Source: Clostridia bacterium
Lineage (GTDB): Bacteria > Bacillota > Clostridia > Christensenellales > Aristaeellaceae
Assembly: GCA_017463245.1 (NCBI GenBank)
Contig: JAFTPN010000008.1
Location: 1-53,843 of the forward strand
DNA: 53,843 bases
Direction of reading: 5' to 3'
Of this stretch, positions 1 through 7,969 are shown in pieces. The position numbers and the translations under genes were made by a program. Each line of letters opens with the position of its first letter. Position 1 is the first letter of the stretch. The notes under the pieces were generated by a model, which did no database searches, was not told the origin of the DNA, and saw only the letters and a program-made list of their open reading frames with translations.

Positions 1-129
1 TACTCACCCGTCCGCCGCTAAAACATCAATCTTCCATCCGAAAACTTCCGACTGATGTCTCCGCTCGACTTGCATGTGTTAAGCACGCCGCCAGCGTTCG
101 TCCTGAGCCAGGATCAAACTCTTACGTTT
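1..129 (-). rRNA. rrs: 16S rRNA, 5' end (partial)
   Basis: Read on the minus strand, the segment starts with the universal 16S 5' signature AGAGTTTGATCCTGGCTCAG (its last base lies near 122) and continues through the ACGAACGCTGGCGGCGTGC block and the first variable region to GGACGGGTGAGTA at the window edge. Only about 125 nt are present; the gene continues off the left edge. The mature 5' end is put about 7 nt upstream of the signature, by analogy with other 16S genes. The gene points left, away from the origin-like regions, as rRNA operons near oriC normally do. Confidence 0.95.
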
Positions 130-268
130 AATCCTTTATCTTATCTCACAGCTTTTACCCTGTCAGACAAACTCATTCGGAATCATCTGTCTCTTTACTT
201 GCGTTATATCGTTTCTGTATCGTTTTCAAGGTTCATCCGCTCCCCCGCTCTCGCGAGGCAGCTTTGAT
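130..268 (-). other. rRNA operon leader
   Basis: About 140 nt lie between the 16S 5' end and the rRNA promoter. The stretch is transcribed as leader RNA, and no ORF in it has a ribosome site. I see no convincing boxA or boxB element by eye. Confidence 0.6.
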
Positions 269-297
269 ATAATACCAAATTTCAAACGGTTTGTCAA
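269..297 (-). promoter_or_regulatory. rRNA operon promoter
   Basis: On the minus strand there is a consensus -35 TTGACA (292-297), a 17 bp spacer and a -10 TATTAT (269-274). A-rich tracts directly upstream (298-330) resemble an UP element. This fits a strong growth-rate-regulated rRNA promoter and sits about 140 nt before the 16S 5' end. Confidence 0.9.
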
Positions 298-401
298 CAC
301 CTTTTTGCAATTTTTTTGAGGTTTTTTGCGAACTTCAAAGCCTTGCACCGTAATGGATTCAAAAACATTTGCTTCTGGTGTCCGTTTGACCAGATTGTAC
401 A

Positions 402-1955
402 TCAACCATTGCGTTTTCCGCTGTTTTTTGCCCCTTTTTGCGCCAGCCACAGGGCCTGTCGGCGGCTTTCCAGGGCAAATTCAGCAACTTTTTTCTGATT
501 ATAGCGCAAATATTCTGCGGCGGTCATGCGGGGCAGGTAGACGCTGGTGCCGCGCTCCTTCACCTGGAACACGCCGCAGCCTTCCCCGTCGATGCGCACG
601 TCCCGCTGGCCGCCCAGCACGCAATGCAGCGTGCGCCCGGCGAAGTTTCTTCCTATATACATGCGCTTTTCGCCGCCTGCGCCGTTGGTGCAGAGGAACG
701 CCAGGCCGCTGCCGGGCATTTCCGCATCGCCTTCGCGGGTGAAGCCGATGATCTCCGGGTGGTCGAAGTAGTCGTGTTCGTGACCATAGGCATGGGTGCG
801 GCGCAGGCGCAGAAGCAGCGGCAGCGCGGCCACCGGGACGATCCTCCGGGTGGGGATGCCCGCCACATCGCCCCAGAACACGCAGGGGTAGCCGAAGGAG
901 CGCAGCAGGATCAGCCCATAGGCGGCGGGCTTGAACCAGGGCTCCACCCAGCTTTCCAGGGACTGGCCGGGCTGGGTATCGTGGTTGTCCACAAAGGTCA
1001 CGGCCTGGTAGGGCCGGCAGCCCACCAGCGTGCCCTCAAACAGCTTGCTCATGTCGAACTGGCCACGGGACGCTTCGAACAGGTGCTGGTGCAGCGGCAC
1101 ATCGAACAGGCACATGGCGTCCTGCACCTGGGCGAGGTAGTGCAAGAGGGGCGAAACACCATGCTGCCAATACTCCCCCACGGCAAACAGTTCCCGCCCG
1201 GTGTGCTGGCGCATGGCCGGGAGCCAGTCCCGGTAGAAGGCGGCGCTGATGTGCTTCACCGCGTCCAGCCGGAAACCATCCACGCCGGTAGTGTCCGCGT
1301 ACCACTTGCCCCAGCGGTGCAGCTCCTCCACCACCTGGGCGCTGCCCATATCCACATCCGCGCCCATGAGGTAGTCGTAATTGCCCTTTTCGCCGTCCAC
1401 ATCGGGCATCCATTCCTTGCCCTTGAAGCGGAAGAGACCGTTCTGTTTCGTGTTTTCATCCCAGTCCACAGCGGTGAAGCAGGTGTGATCCCACACAAAA
1501 TCGCTGTACTTGCCCTTTCTGCCGGGGAAGGTGAAGCGGGTGTGTACGTTGGCCGTGCGCTCCGCCGTGCCGGGGATGTCCCGGTGTTCCGGGTCGTCCT
1601 CGATGACGGTGACGGTCTCCCGCTCATCGGCGCCCATCCTGTGGTTCAGCACCACATCGGCCAGGGTCTGCACACCAGCGGCCTGCAGGGCACGGATGGC
1701 CTCCAGGTAGTCCTCCCGGGTGCCGTATTTGGTGCGGATGGTTTTCCGCTGCATGAACTCGCCCAGGTCGTAGAGGTCATACACGCCATAGCCCACGTCG
1801 GTGCTGCCGCCGCTGCCCTTGGTGGCCGGGGGCAGCCAGATAGCCGTGAACCCCTGCCGGTGCAGCGCAAAAGCGCGGCGGGTCAGCACCCGCCACCAGC
1901 GTCCATCCGCAGGCAGCTCCCATTGGAACCCCTGGAGCATCGTACCGTTCTGCAT
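402..1955 (-). CDS. Cytoplasmic alpha-amylase (GH13, subfamily 5 type)
   Basis: 517-residue alpha-amylase hydrolysing internal alpha-1,4 glucosidic bonds of starch or glycogen-type glucans. The (beta/alpha)8 catalytic core shows the nucleophile in GFRLDAVKH (Asp231), the acid/base in AVGEYW (Glu261) and the third acid in VDNHD (Asp326). These positions nearly coincide with the Bacillus liquefying amylases of GH13_5. The N-terminus MQNGTMLQGFQWELP is the usual family start and there is no signal peptide, so the enzyme should act in the cytoplasm. I chose the ATG at 1955 because AGGAGG lies 7 nt before it; upstream in-frame codons fall in the operator and promoter. Transcription probably starts inside a LacI/CcpA-type operator (1970-1987), implying sugar-dependent repression. 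It is followed downstream by the rRNA promoter on the same strand. Confidence 0.95.
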   Translation of the reverse strand: MQNGTMLQGFQWELPADGRWWRVLTRRAFALHRQGFTAIWLPPATKGSGGSTDVGYGVYDLYDLGEFMQRKTIRTKYGTREDYLEAIRALQAAGVQTLADVVLNHRMGADERETVTVIEDDPEHRDIPGTAERTANVHTRFTFPGRKGKYSDFVWDHTCFTAVDWDENTKQNGLFRFKGKEWMPDVDGEKGNYDYLMGADVDMGSAQVVEELHRWGKWYADTTGVDGFRLDAVKHISAAFYRDWLPAMRQHTGRELFAVGEYWQHGVSPLLHYLAQVQDAMCLFDVPLHQHLFEASRGQFDMSKLFEGTLVGCRPYQAVTFVDNHDTQPGQSLESWVEPWFKPAAYGLILLRSFGYPCVFWGDVAGIPTRRIVPVAALPLLLRLRRTHAYGHEHDYFDHPEIIGFTREGDAEMPGSGLAFLCTNGAGGEKRMYIGRNFAGRTLHCVLGGQRDVRIDGEGCGVFQVKERGTSVYLPRMTAAEYLRYNQKKVAEFALESRRQALWLAQKGAKNSGKRNG

Positions 1956-1969
1956 GGCTTGCCTCCTCG

Positions 1970-1987
1970 ACTGGAAACGTTTCCAGT
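1970..1987. promoter_or_regulatory. LacI/CcpA-type palindromic operator
   Basis: A perfect 18 bp palindrome, ACTGGAAACGTTTCCAGT, with the central CG typical of LacI-family sites and close to the CcpA cre consensus. It begins 4 nt downstream of the amylase -10 box and so covers the expected transcription start, a classic repression position. The cognate repressor is not in the window. Confidence 0.8.
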
Positions 1988-1990
1988 CCC

Positions 1991-2019
1991 ATTCTACCAC
2001 ACAGGATAGGATATGTCAA
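1991..2019 (-). promoter_or_regulatory. Promoter of alpha-amylase
   Basis: On the minus strand: -35 TTGACA (2014-2019), 17 bp spacer, -10 TAGAAT (1991-1996), followed at once by the palindromic operator and then the AGGAGG ribosome site. Confidence 0.88.
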
Positions 2020-2059
2020 AAATTCGGAATTATGAATGCGGAATTCGGAATTGAGTGTG

Positions 2060-2088
2060 TTGCACGGGGAGGCGTTTTCTTCTATAAT
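2060..2088 (+). promoter_or_regulatory. Promoter of the methyltransferase/esterase pair
   Basis: TTGCAC (2060-2065), 17 bp spacer, TATAAT (2083-2088), about 20 nt before the ATG at 2109. A short stretch rich in GGAATT/GAATT repeats lies just upstream (2021-2054), between the two divergent promoters. Confidence 0.85.
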
Positions 2089-2108
2089 AATGGAAAAGGA
2101 GTAGGTAT

Positions 2109-2873
2109 ATGAAACAGAATGAATTATTCCAGCATTGGCTGGAGGAAGAGCGCATCGCCCACATCAAGGGCTGGGATTTTTCACACATTGAAGGCAGGTA
2201 CACCGAGGGCGAGGGGCTGCCCTGGGACTACCGGGCGACCATTTTGCAGCACCTGAAGCCGGAGACCCGCCTGCTGGACATCGACACCGGGGGCGGGGAA
2301 TTCCTGCTGGGGTTGGGGCATCCCTGCCAGCTGCTGGCGGCCACCGAGGCCTACCCGCCCAATGTGCAGCTGTGCAAGGACACGCTATTGCCCCTGGGCA
2401 TTGACTTCCGCCAGGCCGATGGCAGCGGTGCGCTGCCCTGGCCGAAGGAGAGCTTTGACCTGGTGATCAACCGACACGGGGACTTCAACCCAGCAGAGAT
2501 CTTCCGCGTGCTGAAACCCGGCGGGGTGTTCATCACCCAGCAGGTGGGTGCGGAGAACGACCGGGCGCTGGTGGAGCAGCTTCTCCCCGGCACACCCATG
2601 CCGTTCCCGGAGCAGTACCTGGCCATTGCCCGGGAAAAGTTTGAACAGGCAGGCTTCACCATTCTGGAGGCGCAGGAGGCCTTCCCGCCCATCCGCTTCT
2701 ACGACGTGGGCGCGCTGGTGTGGTTTGCCCGCATCATCGAGTGGGAGTTCCCGGGATTCTCGGTAGAGAGGTGCAAAGAGCAGCTGTTTGCCGCGCAGGA
2801 GACCCTCGACCAGGGCAGGAGCATTGACGGCGTGACCCACAGGTTTTTGCTGGTGGCAAGGAAGGGGAAATGA
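2109..2873 (+). CDS. Class I SAM-dependent methyltransferase
   Basis: 254 residues with a Rossmann methyltransferase core. Motif I is LLDIDTGGGEFLL (about residues 55-67), with an acidic residue at the end of strand 2 (ATEAYPPN), a motif IV-like DLVINRHGDF and a post-motif LKPGGVFITQQ. Family members transfer a methyl group from S-adenosylmethionine; the substrate cannot be read from the sequence, and homologues are usually annotated only as class I methyltransferases. AAGGAG precedes the ATG. The stop overlaps the next gene's start (ATGA), so it is probably translated together with the esterase. Confidence 0.85.
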   Translation: MKQNELFQHWLEEERIAHIKGWDFSHIEGRYTEGEGLPWDYRATILQHLKPETRLLDIDTGGGEFLLGLGHPCQLLAATEAYPPNVQLCKDTLLPLGIDFRQADGSGALPWPKESFDLVINRHGDFNPAEIFRVLKPGGVFITQQVGAENDRALVEQLLPGTPMPFPEQYLAIAREKFEQAGFTILEAQEAFPPIRFYDVGALVWFARIIEWEFPGFSVERCKEQLFAAQETLDQGRSIDGVTHRFLLVARKGK

Positions 2874-3649
2874 CAATGAAAAAAGTAATTCATATCCCTG
2901 CTGTTGAGCAGGAATGGCTTTATGTCCCGGATGTGGTCTACCAAACCATCAATGGCATTGACCGCAAATTGCAGCTGATCATCCCCTATCGCCGTGAATG
3001 GCCTGCCGACCTTCGCCTGCCCGTGGTGATCAACATTCCCGGCTCGGCCTGGCACCGACAGGAGATGTACAACGGGATCATCAACCACAGCCGCATTGCG
3101 CAGCGGGGCTTTGTGGTGGTGGATGTACAATATCGCGAATCCACCCTCGCCAAATATCCCGCGCCGCTTGAGGATATTCAGGCCGCGCTGGCCTTTCTGC
3201 CCACGATTGCCGAGCAATTCCACATGGATCTGAACAACGTGTTCATTATGGGGGATTCCTCCGGCGCACACCTTGCCCTGATGACCGCCCTGACAACCGG
3301 CTATCCCTTCCGGGGCGTGGTGAGCTTCTTCGCTCCCTCCGACCTGACCAAGCTTAAGCCGGATGGGCCTGCCGGCAATCTGCTCACCTCCTGGGATCAG
3401 GCTGAGGAGGCTTCCTGTCAGCGCTACATCAGCGCCGAACGCCCCGTGCCGCCCGTGCTTCTGCTGCACGGCACCGAGGACGAGCTGGTGAATGTGGAGC
3501 AGTCCCGCCGGCTCTACCAGCTCTTACTGGATGCAGGCAAAGAAGTCACCTACATTGAGCTGGAAGGCGAAGGTCACGGCGGCGGCACCTGGTGGAACGA
3601 CCCTGTTACGACTTTTGTTGAGAAGTTCTTAAGAGCCTACTGTGGTTAA
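2870..3649 (+). CDS. Alpha/beta hydrolase (esterase/lipase family)
   Basis: 259-residue soluble alpha/beta hydrolase. The nucleophile elbow is GDSSG, with an oxyanion-type turn NIPGSAWH earlier in the chain. Acid and base candidates are the Asp in HGTEDELV and the His in GEGHGGG. This is the arrangement of acetyl-esterase or carboxylesterase-like proteins of the BD-FAE/Aes type. The ATG at 2870 overlaps the previous stop; a second ATG at 2876, 8 nt after GGGG, is an equally good start (257 residues). No signal peptide, so cytoplasmic; substrate unknown. Confidence 0.85.
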   Translation: MTMKKVIHIPAVEQEWLYVPDVVYQTINGIDRKLQLIIPYRREWPADLRLPVVINIPGSAWHRQEMYNGIINHSRIAQRGFVVVDVQYRESTLAKYPAPLEDIQAALAFLPTIAEQFHMDLNNVFIMGDSSGAHLALMTALTTGYPFRGVVSFFAPSDLTKLKPDGPAGNLLTSWDQAEEASCQRYISAERPVPPVLLLHGTEDELVNVEQSRRLYQLLLDAGKEVTYIELEGEGHGGGTWWNDPVTTFVEKFLRAYCG

Positions 3650-3654
3650 ATGCG

Positions 3655-3684
3655 GCGGGCGGGCGATCACAGATCGCCCCTACA
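3655..3684. repeat. Family-1 element, single arm
   Basis: One hairpin arm of the dispersed family-1 repeat (full copies near 6262, 22896, 27183, 35859 and 41761). The stem is GGGCGATC/GATCGCCC at 3661-3679, followed by the conserved CTACA end. Confidence 0.8.
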
Positions 3685-3749
3685 GGTGCATATGCAAGCA
3701 GCAGGGCGGGAAATGCAGAGCGTGACCCGCATCATGAGCAGTTTCACAA

Positions 3750-3777
3750 TTGACAATTCGCCTGTTTCTGCTATACT
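3750..3777 (+). promoter_or_regulatory. Promoter of the Cys-rich lipoprotein
   Basis: TTGACA (3750-3755), 16 bp spacer, TATACT (3772-3777), about 30 nt before the ATG at 3807. Confidence 0.8.
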
Positions 3778-3806
3778 TATATCAACAACCTCAAAGGAGC
3801 GTTCCC

Positions 3807-5873
3807 ATGAGAATACATCTGCATAAGCGCACGGCTCTGTTTGTTCTGTTCCTTCTTTTGACCCTCGTTTTGTCCGGCTGCAGCTGTAGCCACAAGAACA
3901 CCATCCTCGCCAATGTCTTCGAACCCACCTGCACCACGGCGGGCTATTCCGGCGACCTCCAATGTGCCGATTGCGACGCCGTATTGGAAACCGGCACCGT
4001 GATCGAGATGATCCCCCACCAGCAGGTGAATTACGTCAACCGCATTGCCGCCACCTGCACGGAGGACGGCTTCTCCGGCGATGCCTACTGCGTTGCCTGC
4101 GATACCATGGTCCTCCCTGGCGAGACCATTCCCGCCACCGGGCATGAGGCCATGACGGATCGCCTTTACGTCCAATATCCCTCCTGCACCGGCGAAGGCT
4201 ACACCGGGGATATCCTCTGCACCCGCTGCAACACCGTTCTGGAGCAGGGCGAGGCCATCCCCGCGCTGGGGCATACCCCCGGTGAGCCCCAGAAGGCTCG
4301 GGCAGCCACCTGCACCAAGGAGGGACGCACGGGCGAAATTCGCTGCCTGACCTGCAACTCTCTTTTGCAGGAGAACGAGACCATCCCCGTCGCCGCCCAC
4401 ACCCCCGGCGAACCCGTGGGTGCAAAGGCTGCCACCTGCAAGGCTGAAGGCCGCACGGGCGAGGTGCGCTGCACCACCTGCGATGCCATTGTGCAGGAAA
4501 ACCTGCGCACGAAGGCGCTGGGACATGAGTGCGTGAACACCAACTGCGAGGAAGAAAAGACCTGCACCCGCTGCGGCGAAATCGTGCCCGGCTTCTCCCA
4601 TGCATACAGCGTTGCCACGCAGACCGAGCCCGCCACCTGTGCCGAATGCGGCCACACCTGGGGGCAGCCCCTGACCGTGCCCTTCTACACCAATGGTGAC
4701 GTGGTGGCCGCGGCGCAGCACATTTGCGCAGCCGAGGTGCTGGACAAGTATTTCTCCGAAAAGGAATACCTCCTGCGCACCGACCCTGAGGCCGTGGACT
4801 ACTATATGTCCACCGAGCGCGTTGCCACGCTCTATGACGATGGCAAGGACGTTCTGCTGACCTCCAAGACCGGATTCTACTTCGGCACGGTGGCTGACGA
4901 TGCCACCACCCGGCTCTATGCCCTCCTGCAAACAGACCTGGGCATTGAGAATTCCGAATACGGCTACTTCTCCGTGTCTGTATACAAATCTGCCAATGGC
5001 TACTGGATCGTCGGGAGCGGCTCGCTGATCTACATCGACACCGTGAACGAAAAGCTCTACGAAATGAAGACCAACAAGGCGGGCTACTATCCCTCCATGG
5101 ACGACCGCTACGCCATGTACAACCAGGGCGACTCCCTGTTCATCCTGGATCGGGAAACCTGCCAGGCGCAGCTCATCCCCTTCAGCGGCGTGGATTCGGC
5201 GCCCTACTTTGACCAGAACGGCGTTGCCATTCTGATCGTCAACAGCGCCTACACCGATGAGCAGAAGGACTATGCCGAAGACTTCCGCATGCACAATACC
5301 CACTACTACTACACCTGGAACAACGCCTGCCTGCAGAAGATCGCCTACGCCGATTACCCCTATGTGGTGTATGCCGACAGCGAAGCCATTATGGTGGAAA
5401 AGGAATTCTCCTTTGAGAAGATCGTCAATGGCGAGGCTGTGTGGTCCATCAAGAAGAAGGATCTCAACCAGGATTCCTCCCGCAAGTTCGCCTTCCAGAC
5501 GGGCGTGCTGTGGCAGTATGGCAACAATTCCTCCTACTACTTCACCTATCTGGTTCCCCAGGAGCAGCCTCTGCTGACCTACTCCCTGGGCGCGCCGGAA
5601 ACCGAGAAGGTCGACCTTTCTTACTTTGTGCCCTGGAGCAGCCGCTTCAGCGATTGCCACAACTACGATTACACCGATCACAGCATCGACCACATGTGCG
5701 TCTTTGACCACATGAACCAGAAGATCCTGCTGCTGAACAAGTATCACCGCAGCAACCGCACCTACAACCAGACCCACGTGCTGTGGGATCGCAACCTCCC
5801 CGAAGAGGGCGGGCGCTACGGCGTTTACGCCATCGAGGACGGCAGCTTCTATCAGCGGAGTTTGACGAAATAA
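3807..5873 (+). CDS. Lipoprotein with five Cys3-His repeats and a propeller-like C-terminal half
   Basis: 688 residues, starting at ATG 3807 behind AAAGGAG. A type II signal peptide ends in the lipobox LVLSGC (Cys25), so the protein should be anchored to the outer face of the membrane. Residues about 35-245 hold five tandem repeats of roughly 38-42 residues. Each has the pattern TC-x(2-3)-G[YFR][ST]G[DE]-x2-C-x2-C, then an acidic turn and IP..GH, giving three Cys and one His per unit. A further CxxC-rich stretch (NCEEEKTCTRCGE, ATCAECGHTW) follows. The remaining 400 residues are Tyr-rich, without Cys clusters, and look like a beta-propeller by their regular short strands. Similar repeats occur in surface proteins of gut Clostridia, but I know of no function. 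Metal binding by the repeats is inference. Confidence 0.8.
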   Translation: MRIHLHKRTALFVLFLLLTLVLSGCSCSHKNTILANVFEPTCTTAGYSGDLQCADCDAVLETGTVIEMIPHQQVNYVNRIAATCTEDGFSGDAYCVACDTMVLPGETIPATGHEAMTDRLYVQYPSCTGEGYTGDILCTRCNTVLEQGEAIPALGHTPGEPQKARAATCTKEGRTGEIRCLTCNSLLQENETIPVAAHTPGEPVGAKAATCKAEGRTGEVRCTTCDAIVQENLRTKALGHECVNTNCEEEKTCTRCGEIVPGFSHAYSVATQTEPATCAECGHTWGQPLTVPFYTNGDVVAAAQHICAAEVLDKYFSEKEYLLRTDPEAVDYYMSTERVATLYDDGKDVLLTSKTGFYFGTVADDATTRLYALLQTDLGIENSEYGYFSVSVYKSANGYWIVGSGSLIYIDTVNEKLYEMKTNKAGYYPSMDDRYAMYNQGDSLFILDRETCQAQLIPFSGVDSAPYFDQNGVAILIVNSAYTDEQKDYAEDFRMHNTHYYYTWNNACLQKIAYADYPYVVYADSEAIMVEKEFSFEKIVNGEAVWSIKKKDLNQDSSRKFAFQTGVLWQYGNNSSYYFTYLVPQEQPLLTYSLGAPETEKVDLSYFVPWSSRFSDCHNYDYTDHSIDHMCVFDHMNQKILLLNKYHRSNRTYNQTHVLWDRNLPEEGGRYGVYAIEDGSFYQRSLTK

Positions 5874-5880
5874 GTAACAG

Positions 5881-5923
5881 AAAAACGGCGAAGAGTGCAT
5901 TGCATTCTTCGCCGCCTTTATTT
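5881..5923. terminator. Bidirectional terminator between convergent genes
   Basis: The inverted repeat CGGCGAAGA/TCTTCGCCG (5886-5914, one wobble pair inside) has A-rich sequence on its left and CCTTTATTT on its right. It separates the convergent lipoprotein and XRE genes. Confidence 0.75.
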
Positions 5924-6130
5924 GCGTGGATAGGGCTTTTTCTCGTCGGTGATGCCCAGCAGATAGTCCACCGATGTATCGTAATAGTATGCCAATTTGA
6001 TAAGTGCCTCGATGGGAATGTTGCGTTGGCCGGTTTCGTATTTGGAATAGGAGCTTTGCTGCACATGGAGATAGTTCGCCATGTCCACTTGCTTGATGTT
6101 GGTATCTTCCCGCAAATCGCGTATTCGCAT
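5918..6130 (-). CDS. Small XRE-family (HTH_3) DNA-binding protein
   Basis: 70 residues, essentially one Cro/C1 helix-turn-helix: RIRDLREDTNIKQVDMANYL, then the recognition-helix region QQSSYSKYETGQRNIP and the closing helix ALIKLAYYYDTSVDYLLG. GGAGGGG precedes the ATG. It ends in TDEKKPYPRK, the same tail as the XRE protein at 41396 (TDVKEPYPRK), so the two are paralogues. A TATAAT -10 box lies at 6149-6154 with no good -35. Targets unknown; autoregulation is likely for this class. Confidence 0.85.
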   Translation of the reverse strand: MRIRDLREDTNIKQVDMANYLHVQQSSYSKYETGQRNIPIEALIKLAYYYDTSVDYLLGITDEKKPYPRK

Positions 6131-6261
6131 GCCATCCCCTCCACGGAGATTATATCAAATAGAGAGTAAAACACTATGATATATTACTGTTTGTGATATG
6201 CTTGTGCTGCAGGGCAGCGCAAAGTGACAAGCCGCTGCTTTGCCAAGCAACATTTCTATCG

Positions 6262-6352
6262 TGTAGGGGCGAACTGTGTTCGCCCGCCACGTTGCATTTC
6301 CTGCCTACTGTGCATATGTGCGACTTGCGGGCGATCACAGATCGCCCCTACA
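6262..6352. repeat. Family-1 element, full copy (91 bp)
   Basis: Terminal-inverted-repeat element. The left arm carries a GGGCGAAC/GTTCGCCC hairpin and the right arm a GGGCGATC/GATCGCCC hairpin; the outer ends are TGTAGGGG and CCCCTACA. No coding capacity. Confidence 0.85.
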
Positions 6353-6385
6353 GGTGCATCCATATGTAAGGCGTTGAAAAACGTC

Positions 6386-6550
6386 GCAGAACCACTCCCT
6401 CAGTCAGCGCAAGCGCTGACAGCTCCCTCGAGAGGAAGCCTTTTGGTCGATTCAGCGGCTATTCGGTTTCTTCAAAGCATTTGGAATACAAACTAAGCCT
6501 CCCTCTCGAGGGAGGTGGCAGCCGCTTGCGGCTGACGGAGGGAGTTCACG
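6386..6550. repeat. Family-2 inverted pair
   Basis: Two inverted copies of the family-2 module. Each has a CTCCCTC start, a CAGC..GCAAGC..GCTG hairpin and a CCCTCGAGAGG core. They flank about 50 bp of AT-richer DNA. The left end is GCAGAACCACTCCCTC; the right end has diverged. Together with the family-1 copy it fills the gap between the XRE gene and rpsR. Confidence 0.75.
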
Positions 6551-6572
6551 CCGCACCCCCGCCCACCCACAC

Positions 6573-6603
6573 AAAAACCCCCTGAACCTTTCGGCTCAGG
6601 GGG
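6573..6603 (-). terminator. Terminator of the rpsF-ssb-rpsR operon
   Basis: On the minus strand the stem CCCCCTGA/TCAGGGGG (6578-6603) is followed by TTTTTGTG. It lies just after the rpsR stop. Confidence 0.88.
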
Positions 6604-6619
6604 TACTTCATTAGCGGAA

Positions 6620-6877
6620 TTAGTCCACCGTGAAGGGCAGCAGCGCGATGGCACGTGCGCGCTTGATGGCCTCGCTCAGCTGACGCTGATGCTTGGCGCA
6701 GTTGCCGCTCATACGACGGGGCAGGATCTTGCCGCGCTCGTTGATGTAACGACGCAGACGGTTGATGTCCTTGTAGTCGATGTATTCGACCTTATCCACA
6801 CAGAAGCTGCACACCTTCCGGCGGGGGCGACGGCCTCCACGCGGACGGGGCCTTCTCTCAGTACGTTCTTCAGACAT
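6620..6877 (-). CDS. rpsR: Small ribosomal subunit protein bS18
   Basis: 85 residues; the S18 core [23 protein letters not shown] is unmistakable. It is the zinc-binding (C+) form, with CSFC near residue 24 and C-x2-H (CAKH) after the core. The N-terminus is Arg-rich. GAGGAGG lies 8 nt before the ATG. It is the last gene of rpsF-ssb-rpsR, the usual bacterial order. A perfect DnaA box (6792-6800) lies inside the coding sequence. Confidence 0.97.
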   Translation of the reverse strand: MSEERTERRPRPRGGRRPRRKVCSFCVDKVEYIDYKDINRLRRYINERGKILPRRMSGNCAKHQRQLSEAIKRARAIALLPFTVD

Positions 6878-6910
6878 TGGGATGGCCTCCTCTCATTAAA
6901 CTTAAGCGTA

Positions 6911-7336
6911 TTAGAAGGGAAGTTCGTCGGTTTCCACGGCGGTAAAGCCGCTGTTCTGCGCGGTGACGCTGGGCGCGGGGGCGGCATTGTAGCTGCCGGC
7001 GGCCTGGTCGTCGTTGCGGCTGGACAGGAATTCGACGTCTTCAGCAGTGACTTCCAGAGAAACGCGGGTGGTACCGTCGTTGGCCTGATAGGTTCGGGCG
7101 CTGACGGGACCAATGACGCAAACCTTGCGACCCTTGGCCAGGAACTTGGCGCAGTTTTCACCCAGCTGGCGCCATGCGCTCACGCGGAAGAAATCCGCCT
7201 CGGGCTGGCCATTCTGGGCATTCTGGCCGCGGCGGCGGTTCACGGCGACGGTAAAGTCGCAAACGGTGTAGCCGTTGCCCACGGTGCGCAGTTCGGGATC
7301 ACGGGTCAGGTTGCCGATGATCGTCAGTTTGTTCAT
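6911..7336 (-). CDS. ssb: Single-stranded DNA-binding protein
   Basis: 141-residue SSB: N-terminal OB fold (MNKLTIIGNLTRDPELR, then DFFRVSAWRQLGENCAKFLAKG), a flexible Gly/Ala/Pro linker and the acidic C-terminal tip DELPF that recruits partner proteins. It coats single-stranded DNA during replication and repair. It lies between rpsF and rpsR, the standard Bacillota arrangement, and shares their promoter. Confidence 0.97.
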   Translation of the reverse strand: MNKLTIIGNLTRDPELRTVGNGYTVCDFTVAVNRRRGQNAQNGQPEADFFRVSAWRQLGENCAKFLAKGRKVCVIGPVSARTYQANDGTTRVSLEVTAEDVEFLSSRNDDQAAGSYNAAPAPSVTAQNSGFTAVETDELPF

Positions 7337-7359
7337 CGTCTTTTTCCTCTTGGAGTCGA

Positions 7360-7758
7360 TTACTCAGCAGCTTCCACAGCGGGAGCGGCCTCAACGGCAG
7401 CCTCCTCGGCAGGAGCGGCCACGGGAGCGGCAGGACGGGCAGCGCGGGGCTTCACGTTGCTGCGCTTTTCGACCAGCTTCACCACCAGGTAGCGGAGAAC
7501 GCTGTCGTAGATCTCCAGGTTACGCTCAAGTTCCTTGGGCAGTTCGGCAGGAGCCTTGAAGGTCACCAGCACGTACCAACCTTCGGTCTTGTAGTTGATG
7601 GCATACGCCAGGCGGCGCTTGCCCCAAGTCTCGTCGACCTTTTCCACCTCACCACCGTTAGCAGCGATCAGGGCGGACACCTTCTCGATCAGTTCCTTAC
7701 GAGCGGTTTCCTCCAGCGCAGTATCGATGATGTAGGTCAGTTCATACCTATTCATCAT
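7360..7758 (-). CDS. rpsF: Small ribosomal subunit protein bS6
   Basis: 132 residues. The N-terminal MNRYELTYIIDTALEE and the WGKRRLAYAINYKTEGWYVLVTFKA segment are typical of S6. An unusually long Ala/Pro/Glu-rich tail (about 35 residues) follows the fold. The start is ATG 7758 or ATG 7755 behind AGGAGG; the GTG at 7764 overlaps the ribosome site. First gene of the operon, transcribed from the promoter at 7821-7849. Confidence 0.95.
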   Translation of the reverse strand: MMNRYELTYIIDTALEETARKELIEKVSALIAANGGEVEKVDETWGKRRLAYAINYKTEGWYVLVTFKAPAELPKELERNLEIYDSVLRYLVVKLVEKRSNVKPRAARPAAPVAAPAEEAAVEAAPAVEAAE

Positions 7759-7820
7759 TTTCACCTCCTCTTGGACTTATGGCGATACACTTGCGTATCG
7801 CAAGGATGTGCCGATTAAAG

Positions 7821-7849
7821 ATTATAACAGACAAAGCAAGGAATTTCAA
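7821..7849 (-). promoter_or_regulatory. Promoter of rpsF-ssb-rpsR
   Basis: On the minus strand: TTGAAA (7844-7849), 17 bp spacer, TATAAT (7821-7826). Confidence 0.85.
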
Positions 7850-7969
7850 GGGTTTTCGCGACTTTTTTTGAAAATTTTCTGCACTTCTGTATATTGTGGG
7901 AATCTTGCCGGGGGAATACCCTCCGTAGGGGTGGATGGGGAGGAAGCAGCAGAACCCGCTGCATCCTCC

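Noticed and set aside
438-2009. 523-residue plus-strand open frame across the amylase
   Set aside because: The minus strand encodes a complete GH13 enzyme with all catalytic residues; the plus frame has no recognisable features.
2021-2054. GAATTCGGAATT direct repeats as an insertion-sequence end
   Set aside because: Too short, with no partner end or coding sequence; kept only as a note at the promoter.
3777-5900. 707-residue open frame antisense to the Cys-rich lipoprotein
   Set aside because: Same shadow effect; low-complexity Gly/Val/Ala/His translation, while the plus-strand frame has signal peptide, repeats, ribosome site and promoter.
6262-6550. Possible CRISPR array from closely spaced repeats
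   Set aside because: The repeats are inverted hairpin modules of different families with no regular spacer length, and no cas genes are near.
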